Below, piece after piece: positions 6,481 to 13,228 of a stretch of DNA of 29,790 nucleotides (positions within the stretch are counted from its first letter, which is position 1; each line of letters opens with the position of its first letter). The DNA comes from a virus: IMG/VR virus record IMGVR_UViG_3300020020_000129, positions 1 to 29,790 of that record. One strand, 5' to 3'. Position numbers and translations under genes: made by a program. The notes below the pieces were generated by a model, which was not told where the DNA came from, made no database searches, and saw only the letters and a list, made by a program, of their open reading frames with translations.

Positions 6481-6812
6481 AGGTACCTCCATGTGATTCG
6501 GGTGACCTCGGTATCCGGGGTGCACTTCATGTGCTCACAGAACATATTGATGAACCACATTGGCGTGTGCCCGGTGAACCCTTCGCGGCGCACGTCTTCG
6601 GCGGTGATGCGGCGCAACGGTTCGCGGCGTATCGCGGTTATCTCCACGTCGCATATCCGTTCTATCCGCTCACCCGGTTTGCGACCCATTACCTTACGGC
6701 ACAACGTGATCCGGTCGCCTACCTTGAGGAACAGCCAGCCGAGCCGGCGTGTGACTGTCTTCGTACGCTGGCGCACCGCGTACTCTGTGAGCGCCACGGA
6801 CATGAGCCTCAC
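6477..6812 (-). CDS. ASCH-domain protein
   Basis: A 111-residue protein. I chose the GTG at 6812 because GTGA overlaps the preceding stop by 4 nt, giving MRLMSVALTEYAV; an ATG at 6803 is possible. TKTVTRRLGW, KVGDRITLCRKVMG, a beta strand with EVEITAIRREPLRRIT, EDVRREGF and the terminal TEVTRITWRYL follow the layout of phage ASCH proteins, a PUA-like fold thought to bind RNA or modified nucleotides. It is coupled by a 4-nt overlap to the next gene. The biological role in phages is unsettled. Confidence 0.85.
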   Translation of the reverse strand: MRLMSVALTEYAVRQRTKTVTRRLGWLFLKVGDRITLCRKVMGRKPGERIERICDVEITAIRREPLRRITAEDVRREGFTGHTPMWFINMFCEHMKCTPDTEVTRITWRYL

Positions 6813-7363
6813 CGCCACACCACCTCAGGCACGAGGGCACGCCACTTCGGCCACTCCTGGCGCTCCATCGCCTTCACGCCGGCCTGTGTCATGTCGCACA
6901 TCGGCTTGCCGTAGTGGTCCGTTGTCATGGCCACCAGCCAAAGCGCGTCGGCCTGATGTTCGTCAGGCATGAACCTAAGCTTCAACCTGTCCACGGCCGC
7001 CGCGATCATCTCCCGCTTGGTGGCTCGGCCGGCGGCCGTGGCGTACATCTTGACCGCCACGTTATCGATGACCACGAACGGGACACCCCGGTAATGCAGG
7101 CCGAGCCGTAGCGCGCCGGCGAGCATGGCCAGGCTGATCGTGATCGGTGCCACCTTGCCGGCGAACACCCCTTCTAGCGCCACGAGCGTGTCGTTTGGTT
7201 CCTTGGCGATGATGGGCCAAAGCTGCTCGCCGATGTGCGCCCACCGTGCTTCTGGTGTCCACGTTGACGCGGTGTAGATGGTGCGCACGGACACCTCACC
7301 ATCGCGCCACACTGCTAGCCCCGACGCGGCGAGCGCGCCGTCAACCCCGATGATGGTGGTCAC
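6809..7363 (-). CDS. ruvC: RuvC-like Holliday junction resolvase
   Basis: A 184-residue RNase H-fold nuclease from the GTG at 7363 (GTGA overlap with the stop upstream). Acidic residues fall as in RuvC: Asp8 in IIGVDGALAASGLA, Glu64 in LVALEGVFAG, and the C-terminal Asp134/Asp139 in PDEHQADALW, with the conserved helix ATKREMIAAAVDRL before it. It should resolve branched DNA made by recombination or replication before packaging, and lies in the same operon as the exonuclease and RecT. A longer start at 7510 would swallow the small gene upstream and looks wrong. Confidence 0.9.
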   Translation of the reverse strand: MTTIIGVDGALAASGLAVWRDGEVSVRTIYTASTWTPEARWAHIGEQLWPIIAKEPNDTLVALEGVFAGKVAPITISLAMLAGALRLGLHYRGVPFVVIDNVAVKMYATAAGRATKREMIAAAVDRLKLRFMPDEHQADALWLVAMTTDHYGKPMCDMTQAGVKAMERQEWPKWRALVPEVVWR

Positions 7364-7470
7364 CTGGTCACCAGCTCGAAGGGTATGTAATCGAATATCA
7401 CTTCTAGGCCAGCAGCCTTGAACAGTGCAATCAGGACAGCGACGATGACGACCGCCTTTACCAGCTTCAT
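7360..7470 (-). CDS. Mini membrane protein (36 aa)
   Basis: MKLVKAVVIVAVLIALFKAAG then a short polar tail ending LVTR: one hydrophobic helix after a basic start. Both ends show 4-nt overlaps (ATGA with the preceding stop, GTGA with the resolvase start), which supports translation despite the small size. No known family; possibly a regulator of membrane state or simply a coupling peptide. Confidence 0.6.
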   Translation of the reverse strand: MKLVKAVVIVAVLIALFKAAGLEVIFDYIPFELVTR

Positions 7471-7838
7471 TCCGCCTCGTCTCTGATCGCCGTGACCGTG
7501 TAGCCGGCATCGGTCAGGTACATCAGGGCGCAGTCAGCGAAGTCGTTCGGCCGCTCGGTTGCACCCTCCTGCTTTATGAAGCCCCGGAACGCTTTCGCCA
7601 GGATCTCAGCGCCGATGTCAGCCAGGCACGCGGGACAGTCGACAAAGCCGCGTCCGGGTACCTCACGCAATCCGCTACGTGGCGTTGGGCATGCGCGCTT
7701 GCCGCACTTGGTGACCATCTGCGCCACGGTGTCATCAGGCCATTCGATGATCTGGTGATTCAGTCCGTCGTACATGGTCAGCGGCGCATCGTCGGTCAGG
7801 GTCACGGTGTTGCCCTGGTAGTCGTACCACTGCCTCAT
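7467..7838 (-). CDS. Hypothetical protein (123 aa)
   Basis: Starts MRQWYDYQGNTVTLTDDAP. The middle has four cysteines in two pairs (KCGKRAC and DCPAC), compatible with a zinc site, and the C-terminal third is helical (AEILAKAFRGFIKQEGA, NDFADCALMYL). Four-nucleotide overlaps join it to genes on both sides. It belongs to the recombination operon by position; function not recognised. Confidence 0.65.
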   Translation of the reverse strand: MRQWYDYQGNTVTLTDDAPLTMYDGLNHQIIEWPDDTVAQMVTKCGKRACPTPRSGLREVPGRGFVDCPACLADIGAEILAKAFRGFIKQEGATERPNDFADCALMYLTDAGYTVTAIRDEAE

Positions 7839-8239
7839 AGCGCCACCGGCCTAAGTAGCGTGCCGACTGTTTCCTGTTGCGGTGCTTCGGCTATCTGCTC
7901 AGCGAACACGCTGAACAGGTCCACCTGTGCCGGGTTCTCGACCTCTGGGCCGGTAGGCGCCGGCGGTGAAGGTGGCCCGTCGTCGCCGTCGTCTTCATCG
8001 TCGTCAACGAACTCGGAACAGTGGTAGTCCTGTACACCCTGGTCGGTCCACTCCTTCGGTATCTTCTGCAACAGCGCTACCAGCAGGATCGGGCACCCTT
8101 CCTCTACTTCATCGCGCTGGAATGGCCCATCCACCTTGCACGTGTAGCACCAATGGCCCATCCAGCCGTATCCCATGGTGCCGTTGGAGAACGGCGCTCG
8201 GTCCTCAGCGTCAGCGCTGATCGCGTCATAGCTACGCAT
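7835..8239 (-). CDS. Hypothetical Cys-containing acidic protein (134 aa)
   Basis: Starts MRSYDAISADAEDRAPF at the ATG at 8239, which has GGAG 7 nt upstream and lies 8 nt inside the recT end. HWCYTCKVDGPF, then a Cys and a DYHC, could form a metal site. These are followed by a run FVDDDEDDGDD, a proline stretch, and a helical C-terminus (VDLFSVFAEQIAEAP). The acidic, proline-rich linker suggests two modules. No family recognised; it sits directly downstream of recT. Confidence 0.7.
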   Translation of the reverse strand: MRSYDAISADAEDRAPFSNGTMGYGWMGHWCYTCKVDGPFQRDEVEEGCPILLVALLQKIPKEWTDQGVQDYHCSEFVDDDEDDGDDGPPSPPAPTGPEVENPAQVDLFSVFAEQIAEAPQQETVGTLLRPVAL

Positions 8240-9143
8240 CGGCTTTCTCCTTCGGCGGTAGCTGACCCGAGCCGGCCGCCGGCACGGCCGGCCACCCGGT
8301 AGCGGGTGCCGTTCCGTCGACGTCGACCAGCTCGCCGTCAAGGAAGTCGCCAGCACCGCCGTACAGCGACGACACAGGCCGATCGTCCACCCCGCTCCAC
8401 CCGCGCGCCGCTGACTCCGCAACGGCCACGTGGGCACGGTATTCAGAGCTGGTAGGAACGAACCCCGCCAGGACGTGCAAGGCGGTCTTCTTCCACATCG
8501 GTTCGGTGTTCGGCCCTTCGCCGTCCGCCGGCCCCCAGAAGTTGCCGCCACCCGCCTTACTCGCCGAGCGCGACATGCTGCGGTGCCGGTCGATTTCGTA
8601 GCGCGGCAGCCACGCCACCTGTGAGATACCGCCACCCCGGAAACGCGCCCACGCATACACCACCTTGAGCGGACCGCGCTGCGCCGGCGACGCGAACTCG
8701 TCATACTTGTGGCGTGGCAACACATCCGTGGTCCGGTTGAACGACAGCACAGGGTCTTTCTCGCGGCCCACCTCTACGTGTACCGACTCGACACCACCCG
8801 CCCGGAAGATGCGATCCACCACACCGCGCCATTCCTCCATGCCGACGATGGCCTTACCACCGGGTGCGTTCTTGTCGTTGAACGCGACCAGTGAGAACGT
8901 GCCCTTCATCGGCAGGTGGCCGAGCGCACCGCACTCGCGTAGCACGAGGATGAGAGATGCCGGGTTACGCTGCGCCGCTTCTAGCAAGTCCCTGTCCCGC
9001 TTGACATAGGCCACGGCCAGCTCTACGAACGCTTCCGGTTTGATGTGCGATGGCACCACGGCCGCGAAGTGTGACGCGTAGCTACCGATCAGGTTCCTTG
9101 CATGGGTTATCAGGCTGACCTCTTGCCCTTGCGCGGTGCTCAT
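8232..9143 (-). CDS. recT: RecT-family single-strand annealing protein
   Basis: A 303-residue protein with the RecT core: HIKPEAFVELAVAYVKRDRDLLEAA, PASLILVLRECGALGHLPMKGTFSLVAF, VGMEEWRGVVDRIFRAGG and EPMWKKTALHVLAGFVPTSSEYR. These proteins coat single strands made by a partner exonuclease and anneal them to homologous DNA. The partner exonuclease gene is directly upstream, overlapping by 4 nt (ATGA). The C-terminal 60 residues are variable and proline-rich. Confidence 0.95.
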   Translation of the reverse strand: MSTAQGQEVSLITHARNLIGSYASHFAAVVPSHIKPEAFVELAVAYVKRDRDLLEAAQRNPASLILVLRECGALGHLPMKGTFSLVAFNDKNAPGGKAIVGMEEWRGVVDRIFRAGGVESVHVEVGREKDPVLSFNRTTDVLPRHKYDEFASPAQRGPLKVVYAWARFRGGGISQVAWLPRYEIDRHRSMSRSASKAGGGNFWGPADGEGPNTEPMWKKTALHVLAGFVPTSSEYRAHVAVAESAARGWSGVDDRPVSSLYGGAGDFLDGELVDVDGTAPATGWPAVPAAGSGQLPPKEKADA

Positions 9144-10216
9144 GACAGTCTCCTCAGTTCGTCGACCTGTTGCGGGCCGACCTCGTAGCCGCGTTTCTTG
9201 TAGATGTTGCGCCGCACCACATACGCGCCGGCCGCGTCGACACCTATCTGTGCGTCGCCTAGCGCGGCGCGTATCTTGTTCTTGGCTTCCTCCAGGGCGA
9301 GCTTGGCGCTTGCCGCTTCATCGTGCCAGTGCTGGAATTCGAGGATGTCGGCTAGCGGCAGCGTTGTGGTCTTGCCGTCCACGTACGCGGCGTGAAGCTG
9401 TTGCAGCGTCGCCGTTGTAGCGGCGTGCCCGTCAATGTCGGGTGGCTGGTTGTCGATCAGCGACCGTATGAACCAGGCGCCATGGTCCAGCCAGAAGCGC
9501 AGCTTAGTTTGCGCCGCATCGTCGAAGGGCAGGACGTAGGCGGCCGGCCGTTTACCCGCCAGGCGCATAAGGTGACCGCGCTTGGCGCCAAGGATCGCGC
9601 ACTGCACATACACTTGCACCCGGTGATGTTCGGGCACCTCGTCTGTACCTGGTGTCCCCCAACCCTTTCCGCCTTCATCGCTCTTACACTCGACAGGCTC
9701 GATCACCAGCTGAGGATCGTTGTCGAAGTTGTGCTGTGCGTTGGCGTTCGGGTGGACGTGGCAGTCAGCGCCGTGCGTACACTCGTCGACCAGGTTCCGC
9801 ACCGCCAGGAAATCCGGGGTGCACACCAACCACTCATGGTCATAGTGGCCGTACAGCGCCGAGCCTGGCCGGCACAGCATGGCGTCGGGGTGCGAGTCGG
9901 CCCACAGTCCGCCTATCACGTCTTCCAGCTTGTGCCCTACCACCATCGCCGTGTTCGCTTGCGGTTGCGACCAGGTGTCTTGCTTCGCCCACCACAGCGA
10001 GAACTCCGATGTGTGCGGTGACAGGCCGATCACGCCGGCTAGCTCCGATGCGCCGATGCGCCACCCGCCGGCGCCGTCACTGCGGCGCGCGTCCAACCAT
10101 TCCGATTCGGGTGCACCCCGCTTGAGGAGTGCCCGCGCGGGGCTGCGAGGTACCGCAGCCCAACGCGCTTTTACCTTGCGTACGTCGGTACGCGTCAGCG
10201 GTACGTGGGTCTTCAT
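9140..10216 (-). CDS. YqaJ-type recombination exonuclease with Cys/His insertion
   Basis: A 358-residue PD-(D/E)XK exonuclease, probable partner of RecT. Motifs: IGASELAGVIGLSPHTS at 55-70, GHKLED (Glu98), catalytic Asp135 in CTPDF, Glu176-x-Lys178 in VECK, and HRVQVYVQ in the usual helix. Between Asp135 and Glu176 there is an insertion of roughly 40 residues with C146-T-H, C152, V-H-P at 154-156 and His162, a likely metal-binding knuckle not typical of the family and shared with the gene at 6139-6480. The C-terminal region (helical, KLALEEAKNKIRAALG) is usual for this group. Start is coupled to the lipoprotein gene upstream. Confidence 0.9.
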   Translation of the reverse strand: MKTHVPLTRTDVRKVKARWAAVPRSPARALLKRGAPESEWLDARRSDGAGGWRIGASELAGVIGLSPHTSEFSLWWAKQDTWSQPQANTAMVVGHKLEDVIGGLWADSHPDAMLCRPGSALYGHYDHEWLVCTPDFLAVRNLVDECTHGADCHVHPNANAQHNFDNDPQLVIEPVECKSDEGGKGWGTPGTDEVPEHHRVQVYVQCAILGAKRGHLMRLAGKRPAAYVLPFDDAAQTKLRFWLDHGAWFIRSLIDNQPPDIDGHAATTATLQQLHAAYVDGKTTTLPLADILEFQHWHDEAASAKLALEEAKNKIRAALGDAQIGVDAAGAYVVRRNIYKKRGYEVGPQQVDELRRLS

Positions 10217-10392
10217 GGCCGGCGCTCCCCGGGCAGCGTCGGCATCGGGTTAGGTGTCGGCACCGGGCACCATATCGGCCCATCGGGACCTGTCCCGCAT
10301 AGGGTGGAGTTGGCAGGTTGCGGCTGAGGTTTCGGCTCGCACGAGCCGGCCGTGAGGAACAGCACGATCAGGGCTGCGGCTATGGTCTTCAT
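10213..10392 (-). CDS. Tiny proline-rich lipoprotein
   Basis: A 59-residue ORF. MKTIAAALIVLFLTAGSC is a lipoprotein signal with a lipobox-like end (TAGSC), followed by a proline-rich body with two more cysteines (TLCGTG, IWCPVP). ATGA overlaps join it to genes on both sides, so it is made with the exonuclease. It resembles an Rz1-like spanin in size and composition, but an actinobacterial host has no matching Gram-negative outer membrane, so a surface or exclusion role is as likely. Confidence 0.7.
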   Translation of the reverse strand: MKTIAAALIVLFLTAGSCEPKPQPQPANSTLCGTGPDGPIWCPVPTPNPMPTLPGERRP

Positions 10393-10733
10393 CGCTTGAA
10401 CACCGCACCCTCTTCAGGTATCCGAACGGCCGGCACGCCTTGCGGCGCCGTGGGGTAGCCCCACCCGGGCGCCAGTACCTCACCCACGGCCGGTAGCTCC
10501 TTGCCGGCCCACTCCGGGGTGTTCGCGGGGTATGCCCACCGGTAGCCCTGAACCGTTGGCTCACACCAGAAGTCAGGCTTGCGCTCTTGGGTGTGGATGT
10601 TGATACAGATCTGTGCGGTTATCGCGTCGATCGTCGGCTTGGGTGGGTCGGGCAACCGTGGGTTGTCCTTGGTGGGAACGGTGCACGCCACGATAAACAC
10701 GAGTGGAAGTAGGATCGCGCCGATTCGTTTCAT
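10389..10733 (-). CDS. Predicted lipoprotein (114 aa)
   Basis: MKRIGAILLPLVFIVAC is a clear lipoprotein signal with lipobox cysteine 17. The mature part is proline-rich with a Cys pair (QICINIHTQ and WCEPT). Four-base overlaps occur at both ends. Together with the next gene it forms a tandem pair of lipoproteins in an early recombination operon, unusual company. Surface-anchored phage lipoproteins can block superinfection; that role is only suggested here. Confidence 0.75.
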   Translation of the reverse strand: MKRIGAILLPLVFIVACTVPTKDNPRLPDPPKPTIDAITAQICINIHTQERKPDFWCEPTVQGYRWAYPANTPEWAGKELPAVGEVLAPGWGYPTAPQGVPAVRIPEEGAVFKR

Positions 10734-11203
10734 TCGCTCACTCCTGGAAGTAGAGCCGGCATCGTGCCGGCGTCATAGGCTGCGGCCAACTGCGGCGCCA
10801 TCCATGTGCCCACGGTCGTGTGACCATCGGGCAATACGATGTGCGCCAAGAACTCTTGCTCAACTGTGGTGATGCCGGCGGCTACCGCCTCAAGCTTGGC
10901 CTTGATAACCAGGGCGAGCGCACGCCACCGTTGCATGACGGCTTGCTGCCGAAGCTCCTCGGCCGCTTCAGGGCGCCGGCGAGCACCGCGCTCGGGTGTG
11001 TGCGTGAACTCCCGAGCGCGTCGGTCGGGTAGCGGCACCCGGAACATGACGCGTCGGTTAGCGATCTCGAACACGATAGCCGCGTCGGTACCGCCGGACA
11101 TGTAGCCGAAAGCTGTTGCCCCGTACCGGGTTACCGTCCGCTCGATCTCGGCGCGGCTACGGTCAAGCGGCACCTTCGTGCTAGCGGCGTACCTGGTCGC
11201 CAT
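10730..11203 (-). CDS. Conserved actinophage protein of unknown function
   Basis: A 157-residue protein from the ATG at 11203, which shares one base with the WhiB-like gene stop (TGATG). RSRAEIERTVTRYGATAF, VMFRVPLPD, a basic EFTHTPERGARRRPEAAEE and RWRALALVIKAKLEAVAAGITTVEQEFLAHIVLPDG form a pattern I recognise as common in actinobacterial phages and prophages, next to recombination genes, without a known activity. Confidence 0.8.
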   Translation of the reverse strand: MATRYAASTKVPLDRSRAEIERTVTRYGATAFGYMSGGTDAAIVFEIANRRVMFRVPLPDRRAREFTHTPERGARRRPEAAEELRQQAVMQRWRALALVIKAKLEAVAAGITTVEQEFLAHIVLPDGHTTVGTWMAPQLAAAYDAGTMPALLPGVSE

Positions 11204-11613
11204 CACTCGGCCCACGCAGCGATAGGCATGGGCGGGTGTACGAACTCCTTCAGCAGCGCGGCAGGGTCGCCGGCGCGCTCGGCCAGCAGCTCACCTAACA
11301 GCGTGCGTTTCGCCGCGTCCTTCGCGTCCTGGTCAGCCTTACGCTTGAGCGCCTTACGCTCGTTAGGCGTTGTACCGCCTAGGATGCCGTCAGGCTGGCC
11401 CGAGCCGAGCGCCCACGTCAGGCACTTGTCCTTTACCGGGCAGCGCTTGCAGAACGCCTTAGCGGCAGCTACAGCAGGCGCCGGCCACAAGCTCTCGCGG
11501 CCGATGGGAAAGAACAGCTCGGGATCAACGTTTGAACATGCCGGGTTGGCCGAAGGGTCTAGCCGTGGGTCCGTGTGTGGCCGATGGTTGATACGCTTGC
11601 TGTGAGTGGTCAC
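11203..11613 (-). CDS. wbl: WhiB-like iron-sulphur regulator
   Basis: A 136-residue protein from the GTG at 11613 (GGAAGG about 8 nt upstream). Cys26, Cys55, Cys58 and Cys64 (C-x28-C-x2-C-x5-C) match the 4Fe-4S ligands of WhiB proteins, which bind the principal sigma factor and alter promoter choice. The turn motif, normally G-V/I-W-G-G, reads GILGG, so the tryptophan is replaced by leucine. A basic helix (NERKALKRKADQ) follows. Extra residues 85-136 form a longer tail than usual. WhiB proteins are confined to actinobacteria and their phages, a strong host clue. It follows a 123-bp gap with two hairpins. Confidence 0.92.
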   Translation of the reverse strand: MTTHSKRINHRPHTDPRLDPSANPACSNVDPELFFPIGRESLWPAPAVAAAKAFCKRCPVKDKCLTWALGSGQPDGILGGTTPNERKALKRKADQDAKDAAKRTLLGELLAERAGDPAALLKEFVHPPMPIAAWAE

Positions 11614-11642
11614 GTGGAAAACCTTCCCTTCTGTGTGATCCG

Positions 11643-11673
11643 AAGGCCTGCTACTTGCCAGGGTGCAGGCCTT
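11643..11673 (-). terminator. Hairpin (9-bp stem) before the WhiB-like gene
   Basis: AAGGCCTGC at 11643-11651 pairs perfectly with 11665-11673 across a 13-nt loop. It is the second of two hairpins transcribed between the DUF932 gene and the WhiB-like gene. No T-run follows, which is not disqualifying in actinobacteria. It could be a terminator, attenuator or processing signal. Confidence 0.55.
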
Positions 11674-11688
11674 TCGTACTGTGGTTGA

Positions 11689-11729
11689 TGCTGGCGGGCA
11701 CCGACCCAGGCGCCAGGTACCCGCCAGCA
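11689..11729 (-). terminator. Strong hairpin just after the DUF932 gene
   Basis: 11689-11702 and 11716-11729 pair over 14 positions with one G-T type mismatch, with a loop of 13 nt. The stem begins 8 bases after the DUF932 stop codon. Together with the hairpin at 11643-11673 it forms a tandem pair likely to reduce read-through into the recombination genes. Confidence 0.6.
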
Positions 11730-11736
11730 CGATCAC

Positions 11737-12867
11737 TCAGCGGATGGCCGCAGCCATCGCCATAGCCGGCAGCGCCGCAGCTTCCAGATCCCACTGACCA
11801 TCGCCGCTGTCTTCGAGCTGAGCGGCCGACGTGACGGCCTGCATCACACCGCCGGCGGTCATCTGTCCGCCAAGGATGAAGTGCTTCAGGATCTCGGTCT
11901 GCTGTTCCTTGGTGAACCCCAGCTTCTTACCCACCGTCGCGACGACGGCCGTAGGGTCGGCCACGGGGATACCGGCCGCCTTTTCAAGCTCGCGCACCTT
12001 GGCCGTGACGTAGTCCACGTCAAGGAACGTGCGCACCGCATCGGCAGTCTGCGACTGGACCAGCGCCAGGTTGGCGCGCTGCGTGGTCTCTGACACCTTC
12101 ACCACGCCGGCGTCAAGCCGTCCACCCAAGTGCACCTTGCGCGCCGCGTCGGCCGCGATGGTCATACCGTTGTTGCACACCTCGATCTCAAGGCGCGGCG
12201 TGAGACTGTACGAGCCGTTACCGGTCTCGCTATTGGTGATGACGAACCCCGCGAACACGTTCGGGCACTCGTCGCCACGCTGCCCGGTGAACGGGGAACG
12301 GTAGCCCTTCAACAGATCCGGCGCGTATGCCTTGATCTCGGGAACGGTCACCCGGACATACATGCGACGGTCGGTCAGGTCGGCCTGAATGGTGGGGTTG
12401 TCCACGCCGGCGTCACGCATGCCCTGCAAGGTGGCGAGCAGCACGTCAAAGTTGTCGATCGTCTTGTACGAGTCGGACAGGAACGCGCGCAGCACACCAG
12501 CCGTTTCGGTTTCACCATCGCCACGCAGTAGGCGCAGCAAGAACTTTCGGTCATCGACGGCCAGCCAACCGTTGACGTTGGCGTCATACAAGTCGGTCTT
12601 GCCGCGTAGCCGGCGAAGGTAGTGCACCGGGATACCGAGCTTGTCGGCCACCCCTTCGTCACCCACGCTGGTCGGGGTGTACAGCCCGTTTGAGCTGGTG
12701 ACCCCATCGGCGGTGATGACTGGGTCCAGCCCGGTCAGCACGAACGCTCCACCTTGGACGGTAAGGCTGCTGGCGGGTGCGACGACGTCAATGGAGCGGG
12801 TGCGCTGGTCTTGCAGGGCGGCGGCTAGTGCGCCTAGGTCGCTGTGGCGTACGCTTGTCTCGGTCAT
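11737..12867 (-). CDS. DUF932 family protein
   Basis: A 376-residue protein of the plasmid/phage DUF932 family: KLGIPVHYLRRL, NVNGWLAVDDRKFLLRLLRGD, RAFLSDSYKTIDNFDVLLATL, and RLEIEVCNNGMTIAADAARKVHLGGRLDAG are its usual conserved segments, with a C-terminal helical region. Its biochemical role is unknown. It is the first large early gene, between the excisionase-like protein and the hairpin pair, so it should be among the first products made. Confidence 0.9.
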   Translation of the reverse strand: MTETSVRHSDLGALAAALQDQRTRSIDVVAPASSLTVQGGAFVLTGLDPVITADGVTSSNGLYTPTSVGDEGVADKLGIPVHYLRRLRGKTDLYDANVNGWLAVDDRKFLLRLLRGDGETETAGVLRAFLSDSYKTIDNFDVLLATLQGMRDAGVDNPTIQADLTDRRMYVRVTVPEIKAYAPDLLKGYRSPFTGQRGDECPNVFAGFVITNSETGNGSYSLTPRLEIEVCNNGMTIAADAARKVHLGGRLDAGVVKVSETTQRANLALVQSQTADAVRTFLDVDYVTAKVRELEKAAGIPVADPTAVVATVGKKLGFTKEQQTEILKHFILGGQMTAGGVMQAVTSAAQLEDSGDGQWDLEAAALPAMAMAAAIR

Positions 12868-12914
12868 GTTGGTACACGGTCCTTTCGCGGGGATCTATCG
12901 GGTAGGGGAATCGT

Positions 12915-12948
12915 AAGGGCCTGGTCGGGTGGAAGCGGCTAGGCCCTT
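12915..12948 (-). terminator. Inverted repeat between HTH gene and DUF932 gene
   Basis: AAGGGCCT at 12915-12922 is the reverse complement of 12941-12948, with an 18-nt loop. It begins just after the stop of the DNA-binding gene at 12952. It is weaker than the other hairpins and may be an attenuator or processing site. Confidence 0.4.
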
Positions 12949-12951
12949 TCC

Positions 12952-13137
12952 TTATGCGCTTGGGATCAGCTCGCCGGCCGCGAACGCGTCCACGTCGGCC
13001 TGACGGAATCGCCAGTGAGCACCTATCTTGATCGCGGGCAGTTGGCCAGACTTGGCCAGCTTGCGCACCGTCTTAGGGGTAACCCGCAGCTCTTGGGCTA
13101 CCTCATCGGCCATCAGTAGGCCAGGTCGGGAAGTCAT
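12952..13137 (-). CDS. Excisionase-like helix-turn-helix protein
   Basis: A 61-residue protein with a MerR/Xis-type winged helix: LLMADEVAQELRVTPKTVRKLAKSGQLPAIKIGAHWRFRQADVDAF. I chose the ATG at 13137 because it lies 7 nt after a good -10 element, so the transcript should be leaderless; no Shine-Dalgarno precedes it. It is the first gene of the long minus-strand operon. No integrase was found, so an excisionase role is doubtful. It more likely acts as a transcription regulator of the divergent region beside it. Confidence 0.88.
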   Translation of the reverse strand: MTSRPGLLMADEVAQELRVTPKTVRKLAKSGQLPAIKIGAHWRFRQADVDAFAAGELIPSA

Positions 13138-13228
13138 GCCGGGGACGCTACACGGTCCGTCCAGCGCCGTCAAGTGCGGCCGTGGTCTATCCCTACCGTC
13201 GTAATCTCACTCTGCCCGGTGATGACAG
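13138..13228. promoter_or_regulatory. Divergent control region between the two transcription directions
   Basis: These 91 bp separate the first minus-strand gene from the only plus-strand gene. The minus promoter is clear (13145-13173). On the plus strand TAATCT at 13202-13207 could be a -10, but no matching -35 is visible. It is the most likely place for early regulation and for binding by the excisionase-like protein. Confidence 0.6.
13145..13173 (-). promoter_or_regulatory. Leaderless sigma-A-type promoter for the early operon
   Basis: Reading on the minus strand, TTGACG (13173-13168), a 17-nt spacer, then TAGCGT (13150-13145), a close match to the actinobacterial housekeeping consensus. 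Only 7 nt separate the -10 from the ATG at 13137, so transcription should begin at or next to the start codon. Confidence 0.75.

Noticed and set aside
7364-7510. Extended N-terminus for the resolvase
   Set aside because: It would cover the small membrane gene, and the RuvC strand starts immediately after the GTG at 7363.
8240-8725. N-terminal extension of the gene ending at 7835
   Set aside because: That part is an antisense-like Arg/Ser-rich reading lying inside recT; the ATG at 8239 has a good ribosome site.
10213-10392. Rz1-type spanin
   Set aside because: Size and proline content fit, but no Rz partner is nearby and an actinobacterial host lacks the Gram-negative outer membrane.
12952-13137. 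Excisionase as evidence of an integrating prophage
   Set aside because: No integrase, attachment site or repressor is recognised; the fold is also common in plain regulators.
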